The position numbers and the translations under genes are program-made. The notes beneath the pieces were generated by a model. That model worked only from the letters and a program-made list of their open reading frames with translations, was not told the DNA's origin and searched no databases. 64,000 bases of DNA. It comes from Dyella sp. C11. GTDB taxonomy: Bacteria; Pseudomonadota; Gammaproteobacteria; Xanthomonadales; Rhodanobacteraceae. The stretch lies in assembly GCF_003121485.1 (NCBI RefSeq), contig NZ_QAVX01000013.1, positions 80,359 through 144,358 on the forward strand. Reading direction: 5' to 3'. Below are positions 51,090-59,607 of the stretch, in pieces (the first letter of the stretch is position 1; each line of letters opens with the position of its first letter).

Positions 51090-54000
51090 ATGAACAAGCC
51101 CAAGTATTGCCACGCGCAGCGAGCGCAAACTCTGGATCGCCTGGCACGTCGCCCGCTGTCACGTATGGTGGCGCTATGCATTGCCGCTGCTTGCGGCGGC
51201 AATGCGTTGATGAGCACGGCGGCCGCACAGACGGCCCCTCCGCCGATCACCTTGCCGCTGCCCAACTACCTTCCCATCCAGGATCTTAATTCGGGCACCG
51301 GCGCGCCTGATCAGAGTGGCGGGCAGGGCGGTGCCGCCACGGCCACGGTGGATAGCCTTGATTCGGGCTACTACACCAGCCAGATCATTGCCTACAGCAT
51401 AGGCGGCGCTGGCGGCACGGGCACGAATGGTGGCGATCCCACCGGCAACGGAGGCCTGGGTGGCAACGGCGCCAACGTCAATATGACGGTGATGCCGAGC
51501 GCGGGCGTCAACAGCAAGCTCGCGGTCACTGCCGCAGTGGATCTCAACAGCAGCGGTGGCGTCGGTGGTACGGCCGGTGCGATGGATTCCTCCAGCGGCA
51601 ACCCTGGCCAGCCCGGGCAAGGCGGCAATGCCGGCAACGTCGCCTTCAATCAGAACGGCACGGTGATCAGCACCAACGGCTGGAACGGCGGCACGCCCGG
51701 CACCACGGCGATTCTGATGCAGGCCAATGGCGGCGATGCGGGCGAACCCCTGCTTTACGACGGCGCTCAGGGCACGACCAAGGTCACCGGCGCCAACGGT
51801 AACTATGGTGGCAATGCCGGACAGATCACCTACAACCTATTCCAGGGCAACGTGGCATCGGCCGGGTCGGCCATCGTGGCGCTCAGCCAGGGTGGTACGG
51901 GTGGTGACGGCACGGGCTCGGACTCCTACGCCTATATCGGCCAAGGCGGCAACGGAGGGCCGGGCGGCACCGGCAATGCGATCCAGATGACGATCGGCCA
52001 GGGCACCACGACGCCCAACATCATCGCGGCCGGTGCAGCCAGCGCGGCAACCGGCGTGGTCGTTCCCATCGATGCGAATGGCGATACGGCCGATGCGGCG
52101 CTGATGGCCGCGGGCATCCAGGCGCAAAGCATGGGCGGCGCGGGTGGTGCGGGCGGCACGGGCGACGGCGCCGAGGGCAAGGCAGGCAAGGGTGGCGCGG
52201 GTGGAAACGCGGGCACGGTCAACATCGCGCTGAACAGCGCCAACATCTTCACCACGGGTTTCGCAGCGGCGGGCGTGCTGGCGCAGAGCGTCGGCGGTGC
52301 GGGCGGCGGGGGTAGCGGCGCGGGCGGCATCTTCTACAAGAAGGGCGGCAATGGTGCGGTCGGCGGCGATGCAGGCGCGGTGACGGTCAGTCTGGGCGAT
52401 TCGTCCAATACCGTTTGGCCGTCCGATCTGATTACCACCTCGGGTGATGATTCCATGGGCGTGGTCGCGCAAAGCATCGGCGGCGGTGGTGGTGCCGGCG
52501 GTGCGGGGTCGGGGGGCTCGTTCATCACGGGCGTGGCCAGCGGTGGCGACGGCCAAAGCGGCGGCACTGGCGCGGTGGTGTCGTTGAACAACGGCACGCT
52601 GGCGTCGGGCAGCAATCCCGCACAGGCCGGCTTCGTGATTGCCACGCAAGGCCAGAACTCCAGCGCGCTGGTCGCACAGAGTATTGGCGGCGGTGGCGGC
52701 ACCGGTGGTACGGCCACTGCGGTCGATGGCGGTGATGTGACGTATACGGTAGGCGGCAGCGGTGGCAGCGGCGGCGCGGCGGGCACTGTGGGCAACACGC
52801 AGGTGAGCGTGGAGAACCTGGGCATCGTCAGTACCACCGGTGAACACGCCAAGGGTGTGGTGGCGCAGGCCGTGGGCGGTGGCGGCGGTGATGGCGGTGC
52901 GGCGCAGTCGATCACGGCTGGCGCCCAGCTCAACGTGTCTGTAGCCGTAGGCGGCGTGGGTGGTACGGGCGGTACGGCGGGTGATGTCTACGCCACCAAT
53001 GCGGGGCAGATTTTTACTTCGGGATCCGATGCGTGGGGCATGCTTGCTCAAAGCGTGGCAGGCGGCGGTGGCAATGGCGGCGCGAGCGTGTCCGACGCGT
53101 TCGAGGCGGCCGGCCCTTCGCCGATTCCCTCGGTGACCATCAATGCGTCCATCGGCGGGAAGGGTGGCGATGGCTCGGGCAGCGGCAATGTCTACGCGTA
53201 CAACAGCGATGCGCTGATCATGACGGCCGGCCCCGGTGCGCACGGCATGCTCGCGCAGAGCATCAGCGGCGGCGGTGGCAATGGCGGCGATTCCAGCGCG
53301 CTGACCGCAGGCGTGAGTGCCAGCAAGGGCACCAATCTGGATATCACCGTGGCGATCGGCGGCAATGGCGGCGACAGCGGTTCCGCCGGCAACGTGACAG
53401 CCGACAACAGCGCCGGCTCGATGATCTGGACCACGGGCGAGCAATCGGACGGCATCTTCGCGCAGAGCGTCAGCGGCGGCGGGGGGTCAGGCGGCACATC
53501 CAAGCTCACCAACGAGTATCTAGGCGCGGGACAGAAGGCCAGCCTGACCATCTCGCTGGGTGGCCTCGGCGGCGGTGGCGGCACGGGCGGCACCGTCGAT
53601 GTGACCAACGAAGGCAACATCCTGACCCTGGGCGACGGCTCCAACGGCATTCTTGCGCAGAGCGTGGGCGGTGGCGGCGGCGTGGGTTCGGGCGGCTCGA
53701 TCAAGGGTTCGGCGGCCAAGGCCAGCGAATCGATGACGGTGACCGGCAACAACGGCGAAGGCGGCAACGGCGGCACGGTGAACGTGACCAACAGCGCCAC
53801 CGTGCTCACCTACGGCGGCGATGCGGCAGCGATCTATGCGCAGTCGGTTGGCGGCGGCGGCGGCAAGCTGGGCACCGGCACTACGGCGGGGCTGCTCACC
53901 ACCGATCTGCCGCTGTCCAGCTATCTGTCCCAAAGTACGCAACTGGCAGGCCACACGGGCACCTATGCTGGCGTGGTGGCCTTCGATGGCACGGGCTGGC

Positions 54001-57000
54001 AGCCGAGCAGCATCTGGCAGCTGGGAGCCTGGGCCAGCGAATTCCTCGCTTATGCCAACGCCAACGCGCCGACGACGCCGGATGGCTCGGGCGGCACGGC
54101 AGCGGTAAATCTCTATCTGGGCGGCTCGGCATCCACCACAACCAACGGCGGCGACGGCGGCAACGTCACGGTGAACAACAACTTCACCGCGCAGACCAAT
54201 GGCCCTGCCTCGCCCGGCGTGTTCGCACAGAGCGTGGGTGCCGGTGGCGGCGAGATCGGCGAATACGTGGTCGATCAGGTCAAGACGCCGGCCGGCAAAA
54301 ATGCCGCGGCGTTGATGGTCAATTTCAACGGGCAGGCTTTCAGCTACGGCAACGGCGGCACGGTGACCGTCAACAACACTGGCAACATCGCCACGGCTGG
54401 CGATGCGTCGTTTGGCGTGCTGGCGCAAAGCATCGGCGGCGGTGGCGGCGAGAGCATCATCACGGCCAGCCAGTACAACGCCGGTGGCAGCACGCCGATC
54501 CAGATTGCGCTGTCGCAAAGCACTAACAATCAGGGTGCCGGCGGCGCGGTCAACGTCAGCAATACCTCCGGTGCATTGAACGCCAGCATTGCCACCACGG
54601 GCAACGACGCAGTGGGCATCGTGGCGCAGAGCTTTGGCGGCGGTGGCGGCGATGCCATCGTGATGCAGACGGCGGCGAATTCGTCCGGCAACTCCATGGG
54701 CGTCACCAACCCTCTGTTGGATGAAACCGGCAGCCTTAATCAGGTGGCCGTGGGCCTCTTTACCGATCAGACGCAGAACGAGACGGGTTGCTATCTCTTC
54801 AAGGGGCGCGAACCCTACAACTCGTGCGGCACCGGTGGTGACGTCACGGTCAGCACGTCGGCCAACAGCAGCATCAGCACGGCGGGGCGCAACGCTCATG
54901 GCGTGCTCGCGCAAAGTTTCGGCGGCGGTGGCGGCTGGATCGTGGGCCTGAGCGAAGGCACCACCAATCCCTTCAGCAATCCGGCCATGGCCGGTTCGGC
55001 GGGCAATATCAACCTGACGCTGGGCGGCAGCATCAGCACCAGCGGTGATGGCGCCTATGGCGTACTCGCGCAGTCAGTGGGCGGCGGTGGTGTGCTGGGC
55101 GGCGATCTCGCCGCTTCCACCAGTGTCACAGCCTTCCCTCACGATGACTCCAAGAAGCCGATCAATCGCGTGGGCTCCGGTGGCTCGATCACCATCGCCA
55201 ACAGCGGCAACATCACCACCTCGGGCAGCAATGCCACCGGCATCTTTGCGCAGAGCGTGGGTGGCGGCGGTGGTCTGTATGCGGCCAACAGCATGGGCGC
55301 CAATGGCGTGACGTCGACGCTGTGGATGGGCACTTCGGGCGGCACGGGCGATGCCGGCGCGGTGAGCATCACCAATAGCGGCACCATCCAGGTCACCGGC
55401 AGCGGCTCCAGCGCCATCGTGGTCGACACGCAAGGCCAGAGCAACAGCTCGCAGGTCAGCGTGACCAACACCGGTAACATCTTCGGCACCAGCAGCGCGC
55501 CGGCCATCATGCTGGAAGGCGGCAATGGCAATGGCGATGGCTCAGTGTTCAACAGCGGCACCATCACGGCGATGAACGGCACGGCCGTATCGGCCAATGC
55601 CACCTCGTCGAGCTTTGCGGTGATCAACAACAATGCTGGCGGCACCATCAACGGCGACATCGATGCTGGCAGCCAGGGCACCTTCAACAACAGCGGTCTC
55701 TGGAACACCAATACCATCACCACCGCAGGCACGGTGAACAACAATGGCTGGTTGAATATCGGCGGCGCCACGACCGGCAGCTATAGCGGCGTCATGGCCA
55801 CGAGCGAGATCTACGGCAATCTGAACAACGCCGGCACGATTGCATCCACCGTTGACTTCTATCCGTCCAGCGGTCCCAGCGGCGGCCAGTTGATTGTGAG
55901 CGGAACGCTGAACTTCCAGGCCGGCTCGCGCATCTACGTTACGCCGGTCGCGCTGGTGCCGAACGAGCCAGTGGAAATTTTGCTAGCCAACTTTGCGGGC
56001 ATCAACACGGTGCCGGTCACCGACCCCGGCAACAACTTCCTGTTCAACTACACGCTCGGCTTCGACGATTTCGGCTATATGACGGTGCAAGCCAACAGCG
56101 GTTCGCACTTTGAAGCAACCGCCGTGGCTAATGGCGCCTATGGCAATCCGATGGCGGTGGCCAAGAACCTGGACACCACTTGGGACACCGTGGGTAGCGG
56201 CATGTCATTGGCGCAGGCGCAGACCTTCGCCAGCCTGGCCACCATCGGCAACGCACAGCAATACCTCGCCGCCCTGACCAACCTCGCCAACGAAGGCGGC
56301 CAGGCGGCGACGGTGGCGCATGTGGTGGCCAGCGACGCCTTCGTCGAGCGCATGAACAGCTGTCCGCGTTTCGAGGATGGCGCACAGGACACGCGTGAGC
56401 ACGACTGCGTGTGGGGTCGCGTGATCGGCAACAACGGCGATCGCGATGCAACGAATGACAGCGTGGGCTACCACCAGAGCGGCAGCGTGTTCCAGCTGGG
56501 CGGCCAGAAAGAAGTGGCGACGGACTGGTTCGTCGGTGGCTCGGTATCCGCCGACAACAGCAACCTCGACACCCGCACCGTCTCTGATTCAGTCAACGGC
56601 CATGGTTGGACCGCCGGTGCCGTGGTGAAGCACCAGATGGGCGACTGGCTGGTGTCCGGCGTGCTGGAAGGGGGCTCGATGTCCTACGACGCCTCGCGCC
56701 AGGTCCAGTTGCCGGGCATGGGTGGCACGGCACGCAGCGAGTTCGATGTCAGTCACTGGGGTCTGCACTCGCGCATCAGCAAGCAGTTCCCGATGGATGG
56801 CTGGTATCTCAAGCCCTACATCGACCTGCATGCCACGCATATCAATGCGGACGGCTATACGGAGCAAGGGGCTGGCGCACTGGATCTGAAAGTGTTGCCG
56901 TCCAGCACCAATGTGTTCGGCGCCTCGCCGATGATCGAGGCGGGCAGCAACTTCGTCTTCAACAACGGCATGAGCCTGCAGCTTTACGGCGGCATCGGCG

Positions 57001-57233
57001 GCACGTTCTACAACCAGGGCGCACTCGGCGCGGATATGCAGTTCGCTGACAGTCTGCCGGGCTCCGGCACGTTCCACATCAGTAGCGACTTGCCGTCGGA
57101 TCGCTTCAAGACCACGGCCGGTCTGGATCTGAAGGCTAGCGACCATTGGGACGTACGACTGGAGTACAGCGGTGAGTTTGCTGATCACTTCCAATCGGAC
57201 ACGGGTTCCTTGAAGGCAACCTACAAATTCTGA
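51090..57233 (+). CDS. Giant glycine-rich repeat autotransporter (type Va)
   Basis: A 2,047-aa secreted or surface protein. A long signal sequence (basic residues 1-25, hydrophobic core MVALCIAAACGGNALMSTAA, AAAQ cleavage) precedes a passenger of about 1,700 residues, then an outer-membrane barrel of about 270 residues that ends LKATYKF with the terminal Phe. The passenger holds at least sixteen copies of an AQ(S/A)-x-(G/S)-GGGG motif, with the Gln at residues 346, 399, 461, 530, 593, 654, 723, 792, 857, 918, 1047, 1113, 1180, 1275, 1328 and 1388, typically 53-69 apart. Between them lie NxGxIxTxGxxAxGI-type strands, which suggests a beta-helix. CGGAAG precedes ATG 51090. Likely an adhesin or matrix protein. 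Confidence 0.9.
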   Translation: MNKPKYCHAQRAQTLDRLARRPLSRMVALCIAAACGGNALMSTAAAQTAPPPITLPLPNYLPIQDLNSGTGAPDQSGGQGGAATATVDSLDSGYYTSQIIAYSIGGAGGTGTNGGDPTGNGGLGGNGANVNMTVMPSAGVNSKLAVTAAVDLNSSGGVGGTAGAMDSSSGNPGQPGQGGNAGNVAFNQNGTVISTNGWNGGTPGTTAILMQANGGDAGEPLLYDGAQGTTKVTGANGNYGGNAGQITYNLFQGNVASAGSAIVALSQGGTGGDGTGSDSYAYIGQGGNGGPGGTGNAIQMTIGQGTTTPNIIAAGAASAATGVVVPIDANGDTADAALMAAGIQAQSMGGAGGAGGTGDGAEGKAGKGGAGGNAGTVNIALNSANIFTTGFAAAGVLAQSVGGAGGGGSGAGGIFYKKGGNGAVGGDAGAVTVSLGDSSNTVWPSDLITTSGDDSMGVVAQSIGGGGGAGGAGSGGSFITGVASGGDGQSGGTGAVVSLNNGTLASGSNPAQAGFVIATQGQNSSALVAQSIGGGGGTGGTATAVDGGDVTYTVGGSGGSGGAAGTVGNTQVSVENLGIVSTTGEHAKGVVAQAVGGGGGDGGAAQSITAGAQLNVSVAVGGVGGTGGTAGDVYATNAGQIFTSGSDAWGMLAQSVAGGGGNGGASVSDAFEAAGPSPIPSVTINASIGGKGGDGSGSGNVYAYNSDALIMTAGPGAHGMLAQSISGGGGNGGDSSALTAGVSASKGTNLDITVAIGGNGGDSGSAGNVTADNSAGSMIWTTGEQSDGIFAQSVSGGGGSGGTSKLTNEYLGAGQKASLTISLGGLGGGGGTGGTVDVTNEGNILTLGDGSNGILAQSVGGGGGVGSGGSIKGSAAKASESMTVTGNNGEGGNGGTVNVTNSATVLTYGGDAAAIYAQSVGGGGGKLGTGTTAGLLTTDLPLSSYLSQSTQLAGHTGTYAGVVAFDGTGWQPSSIWQLGAWASEFLAYANANAPTTPDGSGGTAAVNLYLGGSASTTTNGGDGGNVTVNNNFTAQTNGPASPGVFAQSVGAGGGEIGEYVVDQVKTPAGKNAAALMVNFNGQAFSYGNGGTVTVNNTGNIATAGDASFGVLAQSIGGGGGESIITASQYNAGGSTPIQIALSQSTNNQGAGGAVNVSNTSGALNASIATTGNDAVGIVAQSFGGGGGDAIVMQTAANSSGNSMGVTNPLLDETGSLNQVAVGLFTDQTQNETGCYLFKGREPYNSCGTGGDVTVSTSANSSISTAGRNAHGVLAQSFGGGGGWIVGLSEGTTNPFSNPAMAGSAGNINLTLGGSISTSGDGAYGVLAQSVGGGGVLGGDLAASTSVTAFPHDDSKKPINRVGSGGSITIANSGNITTSGSNATGIFAQSVGGGGGLYAANSMGANGVTSTLWMGTSGGTGDAGAVSITNSGTIQVTGSGSSAIVVDTQGQSNSSQVSVTNTGNIFGTSSAPAIMLEGGNGNGDGSVFNSGTITAMNGTAVSANATSSSFAVINNNAGGTINGDIDAGSQGTFNNSGLWNTNTITTAGTVNNNGWLNIGGATTGSYSGVMATSEIYGNLNNAGTIASTVDFYPSSGPSGGQLIVSGTLNFQAGSRIYVTPVALVPNEPVEILLANFAGINTVPVTDPGNNFLFNYTLGFDDFGYMTVQANSGSHFEATAVANGAYGNPMAVAKNLDTTWDTVGSGMSLAQAQTFASLATIGNAQQYLAALTNLANEGGQAATVAHVVASDAFVERMNSCPRFEDGAQDTREHDCVWGRVIGNNGDRDATNDSVGYHQSGSVFQLGGQKEVATDWFVGGSVSADNSNLDTRTVSDSVNGHGWTAGAVVKHQMGDWLVSGVLEGGSMSYDASRQVQLPGMGGTARSEFDVSHWGLHSRISKQFPMDGWYLKPYIDLHATHINADGYTEQGAGALDLKVLPSSTNVFGASPMIEAGSNFVFNNGMSLQLYGGIGGTFYNQGALGADMQFADSLPGSGTFHISSDLPSDRFKTTAGLDLKASDHWDVRLEYSGEFADHFQSDTGSLKATYKF
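52122..55265 (+). repeat. Repeat array in autotransporter passenger
   Basis: About sixteen imperfect repeats of 159-207 bp (a few larger gaps), each with a GCGCAGAGC-type codon run followed by glycine codons (GGCGGCGGTGGC). Codon use varies between copies (GGC/GGT, CAG/CAA, AGC/AGT), so the array is old and kept at protein level rather than recently duplicated. Long false frames appear on the other strand because of the GGC/GGT pattern. Confidence 0.85.
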
Positions 57234-57246
57234 GATGAAAGATGTG

Positions 57247-57280
57247 GTCAGTGATCACGCCTGCAGCCGTGATCACTGAC
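57247..57280 (+). terminator. Terminator after autotransporter gene
   Basis: A perfect 13-bp stem (GTCAGTGATCACG with CGTGATCACTGAC) and an 8-nt loop begins 14 bp after the stop codon. No T-run follows, but the stem is long and well placed. Confidence 0.75.
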
Positions 57281-57367
57281 GTTATCAAGAAGACCTTCGA
57301 TCGAAAGCGCTCGCAATGTCCGCAATCCATAGCGGACATCTTTGTCATCCATCTCCATAGTCCTTAA

Positions 57368-57511
57368 CTAAAGATTTCGACTGCGCTGATGGTGATTACT
57401 AGTTCCATGCTGTCAGCAGTTCCTTGGCTTCCGGGAAAAGAGTTGCCCATGGTCGCCGCGAACATCAGACATTCGGACGTGGTGCAACGCTTGGAGATGT
57501 TTAGTCCATAG
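57368..57511 (+). repeat. Diverged leader repeat, copy A, with 20-codon ORF
   Basis: CTAAAGATTTCGACTGCGCTG is followed 81 bp later by ATG 57449 and a 20-codon frame ending at 57511. Copy B at 57984 has the same parts at almost the same distances (82 bp to ATG; then TTCGGAC 23 bp after the ATG in both). In both, the eighth to fourteenth codons resemble xSDxVxR. Here the frame stops early, so this copy looks decayed. It overlaps the end of the small gene at 57501. Confidence 0.5.
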
Positions 57512-57803
57512 AAAGTGGCAAGCGCTCTTTGGCAGAAAGCGAATCCATAAGATCGAGCGCATTTTGCGCTGCAATTTCCAGCAAAAAGGCCAAAGAAGGG
57601 GAGACAGTCCCTTCGGACATTACAAAGGCCATGGAATGAAGGATGGCGGGCAAATTGTCGAGCCTGTCATCTTCCACGTTCTGCGCGAGCCCGCGCAGCA
57701 GGTGTCCGATGAGGGCCGCCTGCGGCGGTGACAAACCATCCGTGCCGCTTTCTTGCAATACCCGTGCAACGAGCTGTAGTGGCTTCCTGGGATCGGAAAT
57801 CAT
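57501..57803 (-). CDS. Hypothetical helical protein
   Basis: A 100-aa protein with no signal peptide or membrane helix. It looks wholly helical: KPLQLVARVLQESGTDGLSP, PQAALIGHLLRGLAQNVEDD, SLAFLLEIAAQNALDLMDSL. GGGGGTG lies just before ATG 57803, which I prefer over the Met nine codons upstream. It is on the strand opposite to its neighbours, in a gene-poor, lower-GC region with repeat copies on both sides. I do not recognise the family. Coding looks plausible from the ribosome-binding site and regular helix pattern. Confidence 0.55.
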   Translation of the reverse strand: MISDPRKPLQLVARVLQESGTDGLSPPQAALIGHLLRGLAQNVEDDRLDNLPAILHSMAFVMSEGTVSPSLAFLLEIAAQNALDLMDSLSAKERLPLSMD

Positions 57804-57983
57804 AGTCACCCCCTGATTCACCGCATGCACCGGTCACCGCGTCCCATTTCGCGTCCTTGAAATGGATGGATCACCCGCGAAGAACTTATCTCGCTTTCCG
57901 ATGGAAAATTTGTCAAATCCCACTATAAGTGCCGCAATGTGCCTAGCTGCCGTGACTGCCCTGATCTCCTGCCTCGCCTTTGA

Positions 57984-58095
57984 CTAAAGATCTCGACAGC
58001 GCTGGCGCTGCTGGCCTGATTGCATGATGTCACCCGATCCTGTGCTGCCATGAGAAGAGGCAACTATGGACATTGTCGATCGCAAGAATTCGGAC
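57984..58095 (+). repeat. Diverged leader repeat, copy B
   Basis: CTAAAGATCTCGACAGCGCTG matches copy A (two mismatches in 21), followed by ATG 58066 at 82 bp and TTCGGACATGGTGCTGCGCCT at the same offset as in copy A. Spacing is conserved although bases between have diverged, which indicates an old duplication of a promoter or leader with its start of gene. Confidence 0.5.
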
Positions 58096-58286
58096 ATGGT
58101 GCTGCGCCTAGCTGATCCGCTTGATGCGCCCGTAGGCCGTACTATGGCCAGTCGGTCGATGACGAGCTTCACTACCTCAAGATTTTTCTAGACCAACTTC
58201 GGCTTGAGCCGAATGTACGCGTCATTGAAAAGCGCGCTTGGCGTCGTAGGATTGAAGAATCTGTAGCGACACCGCATGGACGCTGA
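58066..58286 (+). pseudogene. Frameshifted remnant of an unrecognised small gene
   Basis: From ATG 58066 the frame reads MDIVDRKNSDMVLRLADPLD and on to APVGR. It then changes to another frame near 58125-58143, which continues as YYGQSVDDELHYLKIFLDQL, EPNVRVIEKRAWRRRIEES and ends at TGA 58284-58286. Joined, this gives about 73 residues with a consistent soluble, charged pattern. I do not recognise the family. AGAAGAGG lies 8 nt before the ATG. The repeat relation with copy A suggests two former paralogues. Could also be chance coding. Confidence 0.4.
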
Positions 58287-58860
58287 TCAATTCAGCTTCA
58301 TTGGCTTTGAGTGATCCTTGTAGGCCCAGTGTCTTGGTCCGCGAACGGCCTTTGATGATCCGAGAACGCCTCATGGAAAGAGCCCGCCGGTCGTAGCTTG
58401 GCCCGGGATTACCCTCGGAAGTTTTAGGTCTTTGGCACCACCTCGCTCGGCGAGCAGCCGATTGCGAGGAGGAAAGGACTGGTGATTAGGGCTCGTTATC
58501 ACGGGTGATGAGGAGTCAAATCGTCTAACGAATGTCACTACCCAAGCGTCTCTATGGCCGTATGAGCCGGCTGCCTGTTGAATGGTGCAGGCCCCACTGC
58601 ACGTGCGGCTGCGAAATTGGCCGATCGGGTCGACCAGCCAGGGCATTCTTCGATGGGAGCGGCCTGGGGTTGGCCAGATATCTGGGTCATGAAAGGAGTG
58701 GCCAGCAGAGAGCCAATCACCCTTCGGCTCTCCGCCCGAGTATTCCAGCGGAACATTTGCCATCCAGCCCATTGAGGGCTGACCGAAAGGCGGTATATTG
58801 AAGCCCTGTCGCAAGACCAGCATTCGTCAGGCCAACCACCACCTATAGTGGGTTGTTCCA

Positions 58861-59607
58861 ATGATGAAGGTCGATCGTTGCAGCGCCTTTCTCTCAAGAG
58901 CCGGCTGGGTGGCGATCTTGGCTGCCCTCGTTTCGGGCTATGTCACCAGCGAGCCGGTTCTGGCGCAAAGTAGCGTGACCGCTCCAGACTCCACGGCGAC
59001 GCGGGTGATGGCATGTACGGCCTGCCACGGCGAGAAGGGGCAGGGCGGTCGAGACGACTATTTCCCGCGCCTGGCTGGCAAGCCGTCGGCCTATTTGTTT
59101 CATCAACTGGTGGCATTCCGCGACGGGCAGCGCAAATACCCGCCGATGAATTACCTGCTCGCCTATCTTCCCGACAGCTATTTACGGGAGATGGCGGATT
59201 ACTTCGCGGCTCAGCACGCCCCATTTCCCGAGTTGCCAAGACCGGATGTGTCACCGGAGGTCATGGGACTCGGCAAGAAGCTGGCAATGGAGGGGGATGA
59301 GACGAGACATATTCCCTCATGCGCCGCCTGCCACGGGCCAACATTGACGGGGGTGGAGCCCGGCATTCCCAGTTTGTTGGGTCTGCACAGCAAGTACATC
59401 AGCGCACAGTTGGGCGCGTCACGCTATGGCACGCGCGTGATCACCACAAGTCAGTGCATGCAGAAGGTGGCTTCCCAATTGTCCGAGGAGGACATCGCAG
59501 CCGTCTCGGCGTGGCTGTCCTCGCTGCCTGCACCGGAAAATCCGGCCCCTGCGTCCGCCGGCTCACTGAAACTGGCACTTACCTGTGACAGCGGCGAGGT
59601 GAAATGA
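58861..59607 (+). CDS. Diheme c-type cytochrome (c4-like)
   Basis: A 248-aa exported cytochrome. The signal peptide ends near residue 36 (SEPVLAQ). Two haem sites, CTACH at 52-56 and CAACH at 154-158, each begin a domain of about 100 residues with later Met ligands (PPMNYLL; QCMQKVAS), typical of cytochrome c4-like electron carriers. It overlaps the next gene by four bases (ATGA). In this cluster it would pass electrons in the periplasm towards the CuA oxidase encoded downstream. The donor is unknown, perhaps a quinol-cytochrome c reductase or a dehydrogenase encoded elsewhere. Confidence 0.92.
   Translation: MMKVDRCSAFLSRAGWVAILAALVSGYVTSEPVLAQSSVTAPDSTATRVMACTACHGEKGQGGRDDYFPRLAGKPSAYLFHQLVAFRDGQRKYPPMNYLLAYLPDSYLREMADYFAAQHAPFPELPRPDVSPEVMGLGKKLAMEGDETRHIPSCAACHGPTLTGVEPGIPSLLGLHSKYISAQLGASRYGTRVITTSQCMQKVASQLSEEDIAAVSAWLSSLPAPENPAPASAGSLKLALTCDSGEVK

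Larger units (their letters stand above)
57804..58860. other. Gene-poor, lower-GC region
   Basis: This 1,057-bp region contains leader repeat copy B with a frameshifted remnant (see 57984 and 58066) and no intact gene I can support. From 58371 to 58823 a 150-codon minus-strand frame overlaps an 89-codon plus-strand frame; neither has family features. The hairpin GTGCAG-N6-CTGCAC near 58585 is unexplained. The base composition is visibly less GC-rich than the flanks, which suggests older rearrangement. Confidence 0.4.

Noticed and set aside
51837..54914. Long minus-strand frames (535 and 464 codons) and a 497-codon plus-strand alternate frame at 53033
   Set aside because: They mirror the GGC/GGT repeat codons of the autotransporter and have low-complexity Ala/Arg/Gly composition.
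58550..58620. Group II intron domain V
   Set aside because: A GAGCCG...CACGTGCGGCT pattern is suggestive, but only five pairs form and the catalytic triad/bulge layout is missing.
58371..58823. 150-codon minus-strand and overlapping 89-codon plus-strand frames
   Set aside because: They overlap each other, lack ribosome-binding sites and family features, and are rich in Pro/Ser/Arg as in chance translations.
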